Made by a program: the position numbers and the translations under genes. A model generated the notes under the pieces. It was given only the letters and a program-made list of their open reading frames with translations. It did not search any database and had not been told where the DNA came from. A stretch of 5,760 bases of DNA from Helicobacteraceae bacterium. GTDB lineage: Bacteria > Campylobacterota > Campylobacteria > Campylobacterales > Sulfurimonadaceae. The stretch lies in NCBI GenBank assembly GCA_027056525.1, contig JALUKO010000026.1, positions 1 to 5,760 on the forward strand, read 5' to 3'. This document shows, piece by piece, positions 5,711 through 5,760 of the stretch; the stretch's first letter is position 1; each line of letters opens with the position of its first letter.

Positions 5711-5760
5711 AATACTTTCAAAAGAGCTACAATCTCACTTCTAACACATTAAAATATTAT
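5711..5760. other. Right-edge sequence without recognised feature
   Basis: Fifty AT-rich bases after the hairpin. No start codon with a ribosome binding site and no convincing promoter can be supported before the window ends. Confidence 0.5.

Noticed and set aside
1..5760. CRISPR, insertion sequence, tRNA, rRNA or attachment site
   Set aside because: No repeat array, transposase, terminal repeats or RNA gene signature was seen on either strand.

Overview
The window looks like chromosome of a Campylobacterota (epsilonproteobacterial) species, probably a free-living Sulfurimonas-like lineage. The basis is low GC, the protein sequences themselves, and the gene order gyrA-flgP-flgQ-flgR, which matches the Campylobacter jejuni block Cj1027c-Cj1024c. 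The genus is inferred from style, not from a search.

Layout. Positions 1-3760 are a minus-strand block, read right to left: gyrA (DNA gyrase subunit A, 3760-1277), flgP (LPP20-fold flagellar disk protein, 1232-741), flgQ (small exported partner, 792-379, overlapping flgP by 52 bp) and flgR (345 to the left edge, only the receiver domain present). Spacing is 44 bp, a 52-bp overlap, and 33 bp, with no terminator visible between genes. A close match to a sigma-54 (RpoN) promoter lies across the gyrA stop codon, in the right place to start flgPQR transcription. FlgR is the activator of RpoN in this phylum, so this suggests a positive feedback loop in flagellar gene control.

Positions 3761-3993 are an AT-rich divergent regulatory region between gyrA and the plus-strand nitrogen genes. 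It holds a 17-bp perfect palindrome, a symmetric -10-like element and a good -10 hexamer for amtB. Positions 3994-5247 encode the ammonium channel AmtB with a signal peptide, and 5339-5677 encode a 112-residue P-II signal protein with Tyr51 in its T-loop. Between them lie a TTGATT-N17-TACAAT promoter with a 16-bp palindrome in its spacer, and then a perfect 8-bp hairpin. A 9-bp hairpin follows the P-II gene.

How the genes work together. AmtB and P-II form the classic ammonium-uptake gate: P-II binds the cytoplasmic tail of AmtB and plugs the channel when nitrogen is plentiful. FlgP and FlgQ belong to the periplasmic disk and motility machinery, and FlgR controls the RpoN class of flagellar genes. 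Gyrase is housekeeping. I see no mobile elements, CRISPR, tRNA or rRNA, and no wholly new system. The points of interest are regulatory (the RpoN site in the end of gyrA, the operator-like palindromes, the leader hairpin) and structural (a FlgP without a lipoprotein cysteine, and overlapping flgP/flgQ).
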